DNA of 64,000 nucleotides, taken from the NCBI RefSeq assembly GCF_030687835.1, contig NZ_CP117449.1:3038001-3102000 (forward strand), in the 5' to 3' direction. Below, piece after piece: positions 9,446 through 18,117 of the stretch (within the stretch, counting starts at the first letter, position 1; each line of letters begins with the position of its first letter). Origin of the DNA: Pseudomonas hefeiensis (GTDB taxonomy: Bacteria > Pseudomonadota > Gammaproteobacteria > Pseudomonadales > Pseudomonadaceae). The notes below the pieces were generated by a model, which did not search any database, had not been told where the DNA came from, and saw only the letters and a list, made by a program, of their open reading frames with translations. Both the position numbers and the translations under genes were made by a program.

Positions 9446-10879
9446 TCAGGCGACCTGCTGCAAAATGTCCCGCAAGCGGTCCAGGGCGGTGTCGATGTCG
9501 AGGATTTCGATGGCGCCAAAACCGAAGAACAGACCCGGTCGCACCGGGACATCGTTGAAAAAGCCATCGAGGCGGTACAGGCCGACTTCGGCTTTTTTTG
9601 CCAGTTCGATCACCAGCGCCAGATCGATGGGCACCTTGCACAATACTGCCAGGTGGAAACCAGCGGTCGTCGGAACCGCCTCGAACCAGGGTGACAGGTC
9701 CCCGGTCATACGTGCCAGGATTCGCTCGCGGCGGCCGGCATACAGCGTGTGACAGCGGCGGATGTGCTTGAGCAGGCAGCCCTCGGCGATGAATTTGGCC
9801 AATGCCCACTGGGGTAGGGTGGAGGTGTGTTGATCGGTGAGGCGCTTGGCCAGGATCACCGCTTCGAGAATCGCGGGTGGCAGGATCGCGTAACCGAGGC
9901 GCAGCTCCGGTAGCAACGTCTTGGAGAAGGTCCCGACGTAGGCCACGATCCCGCGTTCGTCCATGCTTTGCAGTGAGTCGGCGGGCCGGCCTTCGTAGCG
10001 GAATTCGCTGTCGTAATCATCCTCGATGATGATTGCCCCCAACTCGTAGGCCCGCGCCAGCAAGGCCTCGCGGCGGGCCTGGCTCATGGGCATGCCCAAG
10101 GGAAACTGGTGGGACGGCGTCACATAAATCAGGCTCGTGCCGTCGGGAATGAGGTCCACCCGCATGCCCTGTTCATCCACCGGTATCCCGGCCACCGTGG
10201 CGCCGTGGGAGCCAAACAGCAGGCGTGCCGGCGGATAGCCCGGGTCCTCCATGGCCACCAGGCTGCCCGACCGGGTCAAGACTCGCGAGATCAGGTCCAG
10301 AGCCTGTTGTGCGCCGTTACACACCACCACCTCATCGTCCTGACAGTTGACCCCGCGAGAGAACGCAATATGCCGGGCGATGGCATTGCGCAGCGCCGGC
10401 AAACCCTCGGGCTGGCTGTAGAAGCCTTTGGCATTGGCGATCTGGCGCAAGGCGTGGGCGGTGCAACGCCGCCAGTCGTCCAGGGGAAACTGGCCCTTGC
10501 CGGTGGCGCCGCCGATGAAGTCGTAACGAAGTGCCCCTTCGATTGTCGGGTGACGCAGCAGGTCCGGCATGTTGCGCCAGGTCTCGACGACGTCGGCGCC
10601 GGCCAGTTCCCGGTGGCTTTGTTTGCGCACGATTCTGGCCGGGCGCGCATTGACATAGGTGCCTTTGCCAATGATGCCGGTGAGGAAATTTTCGTAAGTC
10701 AATTGGGCGTAGGTGTCGGACACGGTCTTGCGCGAGACGCCCAACTGTTCAGCGAGCAAGCGGCTGGGCGGCAGTTGCGTGCCGGCGGCCAGGCGACCGG
10801 TTTCGATGGCGCTGCGCAATTGTTGATACAACTGGCCTGCCAGGTCCTTGCGGCCGTTGATGACAACATGAAGTTCCAT
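9446..10879 (-). CDS. MocR-family regulator (GntR DNA-binding plus aminotransferase domain)
   Basis: A 477-residue MocR/PdxR-type transcription factor. Residues 1-80 form a GntR winged helix (LPPSRLLAEQLGVSRKTVSDTY). The C-terminal ~370 residues are a fold-type I PLP aminotransferase domain with EDDYDSEFRYEGRP near residue 284 and the PLP-lysine motif GTFSKTLLP near 312. It is divergent from the AhpD-like gene at 11085 and probably controls it: two TGGTCC direct repeats lie in the shared intergenic region. The effector and target are unproven; a PdxR-type role in pyridoxal control is one option. Confidence 0.92.
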   Translation of the reverse strand: MELHVVINGRKDLAGQLYQQLRSAIETGRLAAGTQLPPSRLLAEQLGVSRKTVSDTYAQLTYENFLTGIIGKGTYVNARPARIVRKQSHRELAGADVVETWRNMPDLLRHPTIEGALRYDFIGGATGKGQFPLDDWRRCTAHALRQIANAKGFYSQPEGLPALRNAIARHIAFSRGVNCQDDEVVVCNGAQQALDLISRVLTRSGSLVAMEDPGYPPARLLFGSHGATVAGIPVDEQGMRVDLIPDGTSLIYVTPSHQFPLGMPMSQARREALLARAYELGAIIIEDDYDSEFRYEGRPADSLQSMDERGIVAYVGTFSKTLLPELRLGYAILPPAILEAVILAKRLTDQHTSTLPQWALAKFIAEGCLLKHIRRCHTLYAGRRERILARMTGDLSPWFEAVPTTAGFHLAVLCKVPIDLALVIELAKKAEVGLYRLDGFFNDVPVRPGLFFGFGAIEILDIDTALDRLRDILQQVA

Positions 10880-10982
10880 ACCCGCGCGCTCCTGGGCGAT
10901 TGTGTGGCGCTAGCCCTCAAAGGCGAAAGATTAACCGCATTGTGCGATTGCATAGAAGTTGCGTGGAGAAAATCGCGCTGAT

Positions 10983-11003
10983 TGGTCCGGTATGAAATGG
11001 TCC
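10983..11003. promoter_or_regulatory. Possible MocR operator: direct repeats in divergent promoter
   Basis: TGGTCC at 10983-10988 is repeated at 10998-11003, a 15-bp periodicity, inside the 205-bp gap between the divergent MocR and AhpD-like genes. MocR proteins commonly bind direct repeats. This is a weak prediction. Confidence 0.35.
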
Positions 11004-11084
11004 TGGATTTTTCGACACATTGGATCTGTCGCGCAGCGTGCTCACGTCCTACCGTACGGGTCTAGATCATCACGGAGTTCCGCC

Positions 11085-11525
11085 ATGAGCCAGCGTCTGG
11101 ATTACTACAGTGCGTCCCCAAGGGCGATGAAAGCCATGATTGGCCTGGAAGCGCTAAGCAGTCGCCTGAGTATAGAACCGGGACTTCTGCATCTGATCAA
11201 GATCCGTGCCTCGCAGCTTAACGGCTGTGCGTTCTGCACTGACATGCACTCGGTAGATGCGCGGCGCCTGGGTGAGAGCGAGCGGCGTCTGTTCGCCGTG
11301 GCAGTGTGGCGCGACAGTGGCTTTTTCACCCCCCGCGAACGCGCCGCCCTGGCCTGGACCGAGGCGGTAACGCTGTTGGCCGAAAGCCAGGTGCCGGATG
11401 AGGTCTTCGCCCAGGCCCGCGCCGTGTTCAGCGAGGAGGAACTGGTCGACCTCACGCTGGCAATCAGCACCATCAACAGCTGGAACCGGCTGGCGGTGAG
11501 TTTCCGCCAGAGTCCCGGTCCCTGA
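11085..11525 (+). CDS. AhpD-like carboxymuconolactone decarboxylase family protein
   Basis: A 146-residue single-domain protein with the AhpD core: NGCAFCTDMHSVDARRLGES near residue 46, which contains the CxxC redox pair and downstream His of alkylhydroperoxidase-like proteins. The start was set at ATG 11085 because GGAG (11074-11077) lies 7 nt upstream; an upstream ATG at 10959 would add 42 unrelated residues. It is likely a peroxidase-like stress enzyme. It is probably regulated by the divergent MocR protein. Confidence 0.88.
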   Translation: MSQRLDYYSASPRAMKAMIGLEALSSRLSIEPGLLHLIKIRASQLNGCAFCTDMHSVDARRLGESERRLFAVAVWRDSGFFTPRERAALAWTEAVTLLAESQVPDEVFAQARAVFSEEELVDLTLAISTINSWNRLAVSFRQSPGP

Positions 11526-11556
11526 TCATTGATAAACCTGCTTGCCGCCCCCCAGG

Positions 11557-14500
11557 TCAGGCCGTGAAGTCGCTGGCATGCAGCTCCTTGACGCCCACCA
11601 GTTCGAATTCGAACTCGGCGCTGGCGTCGGCATTGACACTGCCATAGAGGATGCCATCGGCAAAACGCAGTTGCCCGGTGGCATCGGCTCCAAAGGCGTT
11701 GCTGCCAATGAATGTGAACGTGTCGATATCGGCGGTCAGCGGATTGGCGTCCAGCCCGCTGAAGTCCAGTTGGTCGAACTCCGTGCTCTTGAAGCCGCTG
11801 ATGACATCGCGTAACGCCCCGACGCCCATATCCGTCAGCGCGTTGAAGGCGTATGTGTCAGCGCCCGTGCCGCCGGTCAGGCTGTCAGTGCCTGCGCCAC
11901 CGATCAACCGGTCGTCGCCCGAGCCACCCACCAGCGTATCGTCGCCCGCCCCACCGTTGAGCACGTTGGCACCGCTGTTACCCGTCAGGTTGTCAGCGTG
12001 GGCACTGCCGGTCAGGTTCTCGACAGACTTGAAGGTGTCGAGGCCCGAACCCACGGTGTTCTGTTGCGCGGAGGTGGAAAGGGTGGCCGTGACACCGGCC
12101 ATGGCCCGTTCAAACGACACCGTGTCATTGCCATCGCGGCCGTCCAACACGTTGTTGCCGGCCCCGGCGAACAGCGTGTTGTCCAGCGCATTACCCGTGC
12201 CGTTGGCGGCGTCGGGGGTATCGATGTACAGGTTTTCGACGTTGTTGCCGAGGGTATAGGCCGTCAGGCTGCTGTGTACGCTGTCGATCCCGCCGGACAC
12301 TGGGTTGCTGTTGGTTTCGATCACCGCATCGTCGCTGTTGTCGACATAATAAGCGTCGTTGCCATCGCCCCCGCTCATGCTATCGGCCCCGGCGGCGCCA
12401 TCGAGCACGTTGTTGGCGGCATTGCCGGTGATGAAATTGCGTCGCTCATTGCCGGTGCCATCAATGTCCGATACACCCGTGAGCAGCAGATTCTCCAAGT
12501 TGTCGCCCAACGTCCAGCTGACCGAGGACTGCACCGTGTCGATCTGCGCGGTGGAGGTGTTGCTTTCGACCACGCTGTCGAACGCGTTGTCGACCACATA
12601 GACGTCGTTGCCGTCGCCGCCGGTCAGGCTGTCGGCGCCCAGGTCTCCATCCAGCGTGTCGTTGCCCGAGCTGCCGACCAGCGTGTCTGCCTGGTCAGTA
12701 CCGGAAATCATTCCGCCTTCGTTCTGGGCATCGTCGAATATGTCCTGCACGCTGTTGTTGTCATCAGGATTGCCCTGGAAACCCAAGTCATCGGCGATGT
12801 AATCGGCCAGGCGCTGGCCAACGATTTCCGCCGACTCCTCGTGCAAGTGCCAGACGTCGTCGGGATACACCAGCGGATCGACTTCGTAGCGCAGGGGCAA
12901 GTCGGTGTAGTCCACCGCCAGCTTCACGTCCGCGCGCTCGGCGGCGATGGCCTCCTGGGTGGCGCGGACATAACCGACACCTTCGACAATGTCAGCGATC
13001 TTTTCTTCCGAATAGCCACGGGCACGCGCCGCGTCCTGCTGGTAATGCCCGGTCTCCATCAGGTACACATTGAAACTGCCGAACTGGGCGTGCAGGTAAT
13101 CAAACACCGCCAGTGTCGCGGTCTTGTAGGCCGCCGCCGCAGCTTCCTTGTCGGAGGCACGGGCGATTTCCTGGGCCGCTTCCTCGCCCTGGCCCCAGAC
13201 GATGCCCAGGGTGACATTGTCGATGGCCCGAAGCTCGGCAAGCTGATCCTGCAACAACGCCACGGCGCGTAACAGCGCAGGCCCCGGTTGGTTGGTGTCG
13301 GTCAGCCACCAGCACAACTTGAGCTCCTCGGCACCCAGGGTCGACAGGCCATTGACCGTACTGCCACCCACCGCGATGTCGATGCCATTGCCGTCGGCAT
13401 CGTCAAACTGACTGCGTACGTCATAAGGGGTGTACTTGCTCAGGTCATTGACCAGCATCGAGGTACCGGACTGATCGTCGTCCTCGCTCATGCGCAGCAG
13501 GCGCGCGTTGGATTGGCCGAGGGTCGGCAGGTAAAGGATGTCCTGTTGGGCGCGCTCGCCGAACACGAAGTCATCGGCGGTCAGGGTGTCGAGGTAGTTG
13601 CCGCTGAGGGCGATTTCGAAGCGATTGCCGTCGGCGTCGGCTTCGCTGGATTTGACATAGGTCTTGTCGCCGGCCGAGTTCAGGGTCATGTACAGCGTGC
13701 CGTTGCTGCCATTACCGAGGCCGAGAAAGCCCAGGCCGGAGACATCGATCTGGTCGACGCCCACGGTGAAGTCGTAGATCGTGTCCGTGGCTGTGACGCC
13801 GCCGGTGTCGTAGTCGCGATAGCTGTCGAGCACGTCGGTGTAGCGGAAGGTATCGGCGCCGTCGCCGCCGTACAACGAGTCGCGTCCGGCGCCGCCGTCG
13901 ACAATGTCCGCGCCAGTGCCGGCCCTGATCGTGTCGTTGCCACCCAGGCCGAGGATCAGGTCCGCGCCCGCGGTGCCGGTGAGGGACTCGGCGTTGTTGG
14001 TTCCGGTGATGGTATTGGCCGGCGCATCGGCCACTGCCAACGCAAAACTGTCGCTCACCGAGGCACCTGACGGATCGGTGGCCTTGACCAGTACGTTGTA
14101 GTTGCCTGCCGCGGTACTGGTCGGCGTGCCGGTGAACGTCAGATTGCTGGCATTGAAGCTCAGCCAGGCAGGCAGGGCGCTGCCGTCGGCCAGGGTGGCG
14201 GTGTAGGTCAGTACATCCTGATTGGCGTCGCTGAAGCTGTCGGCGGTCACGGTGTAGGTGAACGGTGTGCTTTCGGTGGCGTTCTGGTCGAGCAGGGGGA
14301 TAACCACCACGGGCGCCACATTGCTGGGGGTGTTCTGGTCGGCGAAGACGAAATGACTGGCAGTCAGGCTGCTGACCAGGTTACCTGCCAGCGACACTTC
14401 GAAGCGGTTGCCGTTGGCATCGACAGTCAGGTCCTTGAGGTACGTGCGGTTGGTCGAGCTGCTGTAGGTCACCAGCAGCGTGCCGCCCTGGCCATTGCCC

Positions 14501-17169
14501 AGCCCAGTGTAGCCGAGGGCCGATACATCGATTTTGTCGGCGGCCACATCGAAATCGAGAATCTGGTCACTGGCGCTGGTGGAACTGGTGCGGTAGCTGT
14601 CGAGCTTGGAGGTGTAGCTGAACACGTCGGCACCCGCACCGCCGGTGAGTTTGTCCACGCCAGTGCCGCCCACCAGAATGTCGTTACCGGCGCCTGCGTT
14701 GAGCGTGTCGTTACCGGCGCCCCCAAACAGTTGTTCGTTGGCTGCGGTGCCGGTCAACGTGTCGTTGTTCGGCGTGCCATTGATCACGATGGGCGCGGCC
14801 GGAACGTCCTGCACCGCGAGGGTGAAGCTGTCGCTGACAGTGGCGTTGCTGCCGTCGGTCGCCGTGACCTGTATGGAATACGTGCCCGATGCCGTATCGC
14901 TTGGCGTGCCGCTGAATGTGCGGCTGGCGGCATCGAAGACCAGCCAGCCGGGCAGGGCGCTGCCATTGGCGAGGGTGGCGGTATAGCTGAGGCTGTCGTT
15001 GTCCGGGTCGGTAAAACTGGTGGCCGGCACCACGTAGCTGAACGGAGTGTTTTCGGTCGCATTCTGATCCAGCAACGGCGTGGCCAGCACCGGTGCCTGA
15101 TTGGTGGGCGAGGCCGTGGCGAAGACAAAATTGGCGCTGGTCAATGTGTCGAGGTAGTTGCCTTCCAGCGCCACTTCGAAGCGGTTGCCATTGGCGTCGG
15201 CGGACAGCGACTTGATGTAGGTCTTGGTCCCGGCGCTGTTGAGCACTACGTACACGGTGTCGTTCTTGCCGTCGCCAAGGCCGGTGAAGCCCATGGCCGA
15301 CAGGTCGATCTTGTCGGCGCTTGCATCGAAGTCGGTGATCAGATCGCCCAGGTTGACGCCGCCGGTGTCGTAGTTGCGGTAACTGTCCAGGCGATTGGAG
15401 AACACAAAGGTATCGGCCCCAGTGCCACCGGTGAGGGTGTCCTTGCCGGCACCGCCGTCGAGCTTGTCGTCGCCCGCGCCACCACTGAGGCTGTCGTTGC
15501 CCGCCAGGCCCAGCAGGGTGTCGGCCGACTCGCTGCCGATCAGCGAGTCACTGCCACTGGTGCCGGTGATCACCCGGTTGAAGATGAAGTTGCTGGCCGT
15601 CAGGGTGCTGGTCAGGTTACCCGACAGAATCAGCTCGAAACGGTTGCCGCTGGCGTCGGCATCGTAATCCTTGATGTAGGTGCGGTTGCTGCTGGCGCTG
15701 TAGCTGATCTGCAACGTGCCGCCACGGCCATTGCCCAGGCCGGTGAAGCCCAGACCCGCGAGGTCGATTTTGTCCTGGGTGACGTCGAAATCGGTGATGG
15801 TGTCATCGAAACTGGTGGTGGCGTTGCGGTAACTGTCGGACTGGCTGGCGAAGCGGAACGTATCAGCGCCGGTGCCGCCAGTCAGTCTGTCGAGGCCGGC
15901 GCCACCCACCAGGATGTCGTCTCCCGCGCCGCCATTGATGGTGTCGTTGCCGGCACCGCCGTAGAAAAGCTCGTTGGCGCCGCTGCCCAGCAAGGTGTCG
16001 TTGCCGGCGGTACCTTGCACGGTGGTCACCGGTACCGTGGCGCTGACATAGCTGCCGTCGCCATAGACCAGCGTCGCGCCCTTACTGGTGTGACTGATGG
16101 TGTTGGCGATGATCGCATTGCGGTCGGTGCCGTCTTCGTTGCGCTCGGCAACGCCGTAGGTCGACAGGTCGCTGCCGCTGATGATGTTGCCCTGGATGAG
16201 GTTGTCGCTGCCGTTGAAGTAGCGGCCGGACACGCCCAGGGTGTCGTCGTAGGACTGGATGATGATTTCCGGTACGGGGTTGCCCAGGGAATTGTTGTTG
16301 AGGGTGTTGTCGATGACTTCAACGTGGTTGCTGCCGTAGATGCGAATCCCCGCGCTGGCGTTGTCGTGGATGTCGACGCCGCTGACGGTGACGTCGCTGG
16401 ACAGCTTGATCAGTACGCCTTCGCCGCCGTTGCCATACACCTCGCCGCCGGTGATGGTGATGTTGCTGGGGGAGGGAATGTCCTCGCTGCCTCGCTGTAC
16501 CACGATGCCGTTGCCGCCGTTGTTGTAGGCAACATTATTGGTGAGGGTGAAGTCGTGGGTGCTGGTGACGACGTTGAAACCGTGGCGGTCATTGTCGTAG
16601 GCGACATTGTTTTCAAAGGTGCTGTCGCTGAGAAAGTCAGCGACGAAGCCGTCCAGACCGTTGCCATGGGACACGCTGTTCTTGATGACCATGTTGACGG
16701 TCTGCTCGTGGGGGTCGAAACCGTACCCGGAGCAATCCTTGATCTCGACGCTGTCGAGGGTGACGTTGGAATCGTAGCCTTCTTCGCCGGGAATGTAGCC
16801 GTTGAACCAGCCGTCGATCTTGCCGGTGGTGTTGTCGCGGTTGCCGTCGATGGTGAGATGGCTGACGCCGAAGTCGTGGGTTTCCTCACCGTAGGCCGAA
16901 CGGATGATGCCGGTGATCTTGGTGTCGGAGCCGTCGGCCACCTTGACGGTGGTTTCGCCCATGCCGTCGCCGTACAAATAGACGTTGCTTTTGAGCATCA
17001 GGCAGCCGTCTGAGGGTTCCTCGCCGGCCGAAACGATGTAGGTCCCGGTCGGCATGTACACCTGCCCGCCGCCTGCGGCAGCTGCCGCATCAATGGCACT
17101 TTGTATCGCCGCCGTGTCGTCGGTGATGCCATCTCCTTTGGCGCCAAAATCTTGTACGTTGAAAATCAT
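11557..17169 (-). CDS. Secreted mannuronan C5-epimerase with embedded SGNH O-acetylesterase and RTX modules (PsmE-like)
   Basis: A 1870-residue secreted protein that would convert beta-D-mannuronate to alpha-L-guluronate in alginate. Residues 1-385 are an AlgE-type beta-helix A-module. The catalytic residues fall at exactly the AlgE positions: Y149, D152 and H154 in YGFDPHEQ, and D178. RTX (GGxGxDxxx) R-modules follow at about 385-680, 790-940 and 1050-1205, interleaved with two Ig-like modules (about 686-786 and 950-1043). Residues about 1208-1461 form an SGNH/sialate-acetylesterase-like domain with GQSNA (Ser), WGQGE, and DDVWHLHEES (Asp/His). More RTX repeats and a C-terminal type I secretion tail follow. 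ATG 17169 was chosen because GGAGATAA lies 8 nt upstream. No type I exporter genes are adjacent. The P. syringae PsmE epimerase-acetylhydrolase is a known precedent. Confidence 0.92.
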   Translation of the reverse strand: MIFNVQDFGAKGDGITDDTAAIQSAIDAAAAAGGGQVYMPTGTYIVSAGEEPSDGCLMLKSNVYLYGDGMGETTVKVADGSDTKITGIIRSAYGEETHDFGVSHLTIDGNRDNTTGKIDGWFNGYIPGEEGYDSNVTLDSVEIKDCSGYGFDPHEQTVNMVIKNSVSHGNGLDGFVADFLSDSTFENNVAYDNDRHGFNVVTSTHDFTLTNNVAYNNGGNGIVVQRGSEDIPSPSNITITGGEVYGNGGEGVLIKLSSDVTVSGVDIHDNASAGIRIYGSNHVEVIDNTLNNNSLGNPVPEIIIQSYDDTLGVSGRYFNGSDNLIQGNIISGSDLSTYGVAERNEDGTDRNAIIANTISHTSKGATLVYGDGSYVSATVPVTTVQGTAGNDTLLGSGANELFYGGAGNDTINGGAGDDILVGGAGLDRLTGGTGADTFRFASQSDSYRNATTSFDDTITDFDVTQDKIDLAGLGFTGLGNGRGGTLQISYSASSNRTYIKDYDADASGNRFELILSGNLTSTLTASNFIFNRVITGTSGSDSLIGSESADTLLGLAGNDSLSGGAGDDKLDGGAGKDTLTGGTGADTFVFSNRLDSYRNYDTGGVNLGDLITDFDASADKIDLSAMGFTGLGDGKNDTVYVVLNSAGTKTYIKSLSADANGNRFEVALEGNYLDTLTSANFVFATASPTNQAPVLATPLLDQNATENTPFSYVVPATSFTDPDNDSLSYTATLANGSALPGWLVFDAASRTFSGTPSDTASGTYSIQVTATDGSNATVSDSFTLAVQDVPAAPIVINGTPNNDTLTGTAANEQLFGGAGNDTLNAGAGNDILVGGTGVDKLTGGAGADVFSYTSKLDSYRTSSTSASDQILDFDVAADKIDVSALGYTGLGNGQGGTLLVTYSSSTNRTYLKDLTVDANGNRFEVSLAGNLVSSLTASHFVFADQNTPSNVAPVVVIPLLDQNATESTPFTYTVTADSFSDANQDVLTYTATLADGSALPAWLSFNASNLTFTGTPTSTAAGNYNVLVKATDPSGASVSDSFALAVADAPANTITGTNNAESLTGTAGADLILGLGGNDTIRAGTGADIVDGGAGRDSLYGGDGADTFRYTDVLDSYRDYDTGGVTATDTIYDFTVGVDQIDVSGLGFLGLGNGSNGTLYMTLNSAGDKTYVKSSEADADGNRFEIALSGNYLDTLTADDFVFGERAQQDILYLPTLGQSNARLLRMSEDDDQSGTSMLVNDLSKYTPYDVRSQFDDADGNGIDIAVGGSTVNGLSTLGAEELKLCWWLTDTNQPGPALLRAVALLQDQLAELRAIDNVTLGIVWGQGEEAAQEIARASDKEAAAAAYKTATLAVFDYLHAQFGSFNVYLMETGHYQQDAARARGYSEEKIADIVEGVGYVRATQEAIAAERADVKLAVDYTDLPLRYEVDPLVYPDDVWHLHEESAEIVGQRLADYIADDLGFQGNPDDNNSVQDIFDDAQNEGGMISGTDQADTLVGSSGNDTLDGDLGADSLTGGDGNDVYVVDNAFDSVVESNTSTAQIDTVQSSVSWTLGDNLENLLLTGVSDIDGTGNERRNFITGNAANNVLDGAAGADSMSGGDGNDAYYVDNSDDAVIETNSNPVSGGIDSVHSSLTAYTLGNNVENLYIDTPDAANGTGNALDNTLFAGAGNNVLDGRDGNDTVSFERAMAGVTATLSTSAQQNTVGSGLDTFKSVENLTGSAHADNLTGNSGANVLNGGAGDDTLVGGSGDDRLIGGAGTDSLTGGTGADTYAFNALTDMGVGALRDVISGFKSTEFDQLDFSGLDANPLTADIDTFTFIGSNAFGADATGQLRFADGILYGSVNADASAEFEFELVGVKELHASDFTA

Positions 17170-17365
17170 GAGCTTATCTCCGTATCGGGCTGGAACCACG
17201 GTAGAAGCCAATATTCCATCGGCGGCCACCGAGTTATGACCCACAGGAGCGCGAAAGTTGTGACCGCATATCGGCTGAGCGTCAAAAAAACCAACGGGCT
17301 GATCAACGGTCGGAACGACTTCAGCAACAGGTAACGTTCTGTTGACGCTTTTTGGCGCAAAACCC

Positions 17366-17458
17366 TTGTGGGAGCGAGCCTGCTCGCGATCGCGGTGTGT
17401 CAGTCGATAGGGATGCAAGCTGAACCGACGCTATCGCGAGCAGGCTCGCTCCCACAGG
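17366..17458. repeat. REPIN-type inverted REP pair
   Basis: TTGTGGGAGCGAGCCTGCTC and its inverse ending in GCTCCCACAG flank about 50 bp, between the epimerase start and the ANR box of the next operon. Confidence 0.88.
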
Positions 17459-17491
17459 TGTGGCACGGCGGGTATCGGGATTTGGCTTTCC

Positions 17492-17505
17492 TTGATTGGC
17501 ATCAA
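17492..17505. promoter_or_regulatory. ANR/DNR (FNR-type) box
   Basis: TTGATTGGCATCAA is a perfect TTGAT-N4-ATCAA palindrome centred about 79 nt upstream of the ATG at 17578. It suggests anaerobic activation of the CopD-like/hemN unit. Confidence 0.88.
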
Positions 17506-17577
17506 CCCCCCCAGGTCCGCCCGCAGGATAACCTCGAATAAACCATCGCCCGATGATCAAGGGCGACCGAGGAGCCT

Positions 17578-18021
17578 ATGAGCTATCCGCTGTTTCTGAC
17601 ATTGCACCTGTTTGCCGCGCTGATTTTCATTGGCACGGTGTTTTTCGAGGTGTTGTTTTTGGAGAGCATCCGCAAACAGTTGCCCGCCAAAGTCATGGTG
17701 CTGTTGGAACAGGGCATCAGTCGGCGAGCCCGGCAGTTGATGCCCTGGGTATTGCTGACGCTGTTCGGTGCGGGCGTCGCCATGGTCTGGCTGCGTTACT
17801 GGTCGGTGCTTTCAGCCCCATTGGCGTCCTCGTTTGGTTTGCTGCTGGGGCTCAAGATTGTGTTGGCGTGCAGTGTGCTGGGGCATTTCCTCTGGGCCAT
17901 GTGGCTCTTCAGAAGCGCGCGCATGAACGCCCGTTATGTGCAGATTATCCATACCAGCGTGTTCATCCATCTGGTGGCGATCGTGCTGTTGGCCAAGGGT
18001 ATGTTTTACCTGACCTGGTGA
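17578..18021 (+). CDS. CopD-like four-helix inner-membrane protein (copy 1)
   Basis: A 147-residue hydrophobic protein with four predicted membrane helices and conserved His in helix 1 (TLHLFAALIFIG), helix 3 (LGHFLW) and helix 4 (IIHTSVFIHLV), a pattern suited to heme or copper ligation. It ends LAKGMFYLTW. It is clearly paralogous to the 146-residue protein at 49761-50201, which ends VLAKGMFYWQF. Relatives are annotated as CopD/DUF-type membrane proteins near denitrification or cbb3 genes. A GAGGAG ribosome site precedes the ATG, and a perfect ANR/DNR box lies upstream. The role is not established; anaerobic respiration is likely from context. Confidence 0.82.
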   Translation: MSYPLFLTLHLFAALIFIGTVFFEVLFLESIRKQLPAKVMVLLEQGISRRARQLMPWVLLTLFGAGVAMVWLRYWSVLSAPLASSFGLLLGLKIVLACSVLGHFLWAMWLFRSARMNARYVQIIHTSVFIHLVAIVLLAKGMFYLTW

Positions 18022-18047
18022 GCAGTTCCGGTACGCATTCAAGGCGC

Positions 18048-18061
18048 TTGATACAGGTCAA
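18048..18061. promoter_or_regulatory. ANR/DNR box upstream of the hemN-like/hemN pair
   Basis: TTGATACAGGTCAA matches TTGAT-N4-ATCAA with one mismatch in the right half. It is centred about 63 nt upstream of the ATG at 18118, a normal activating position. Confidence 0.75.
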
Positions 18062-18117
18062 GGCGACCCACCGGGTTAAGTCCGACACTGTGCCTGCGCA
18101 GCCATTCGGAGATTGTC

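Noticed and set aside
14353..17013. 886-codon open frame antisense to the epimerase, rich in Ala/Val/Gly repeats
   Set aside because: It is the reverse reading of the RTX and beta-helix repeats; the epimerase catalytic residues fix the real strand.
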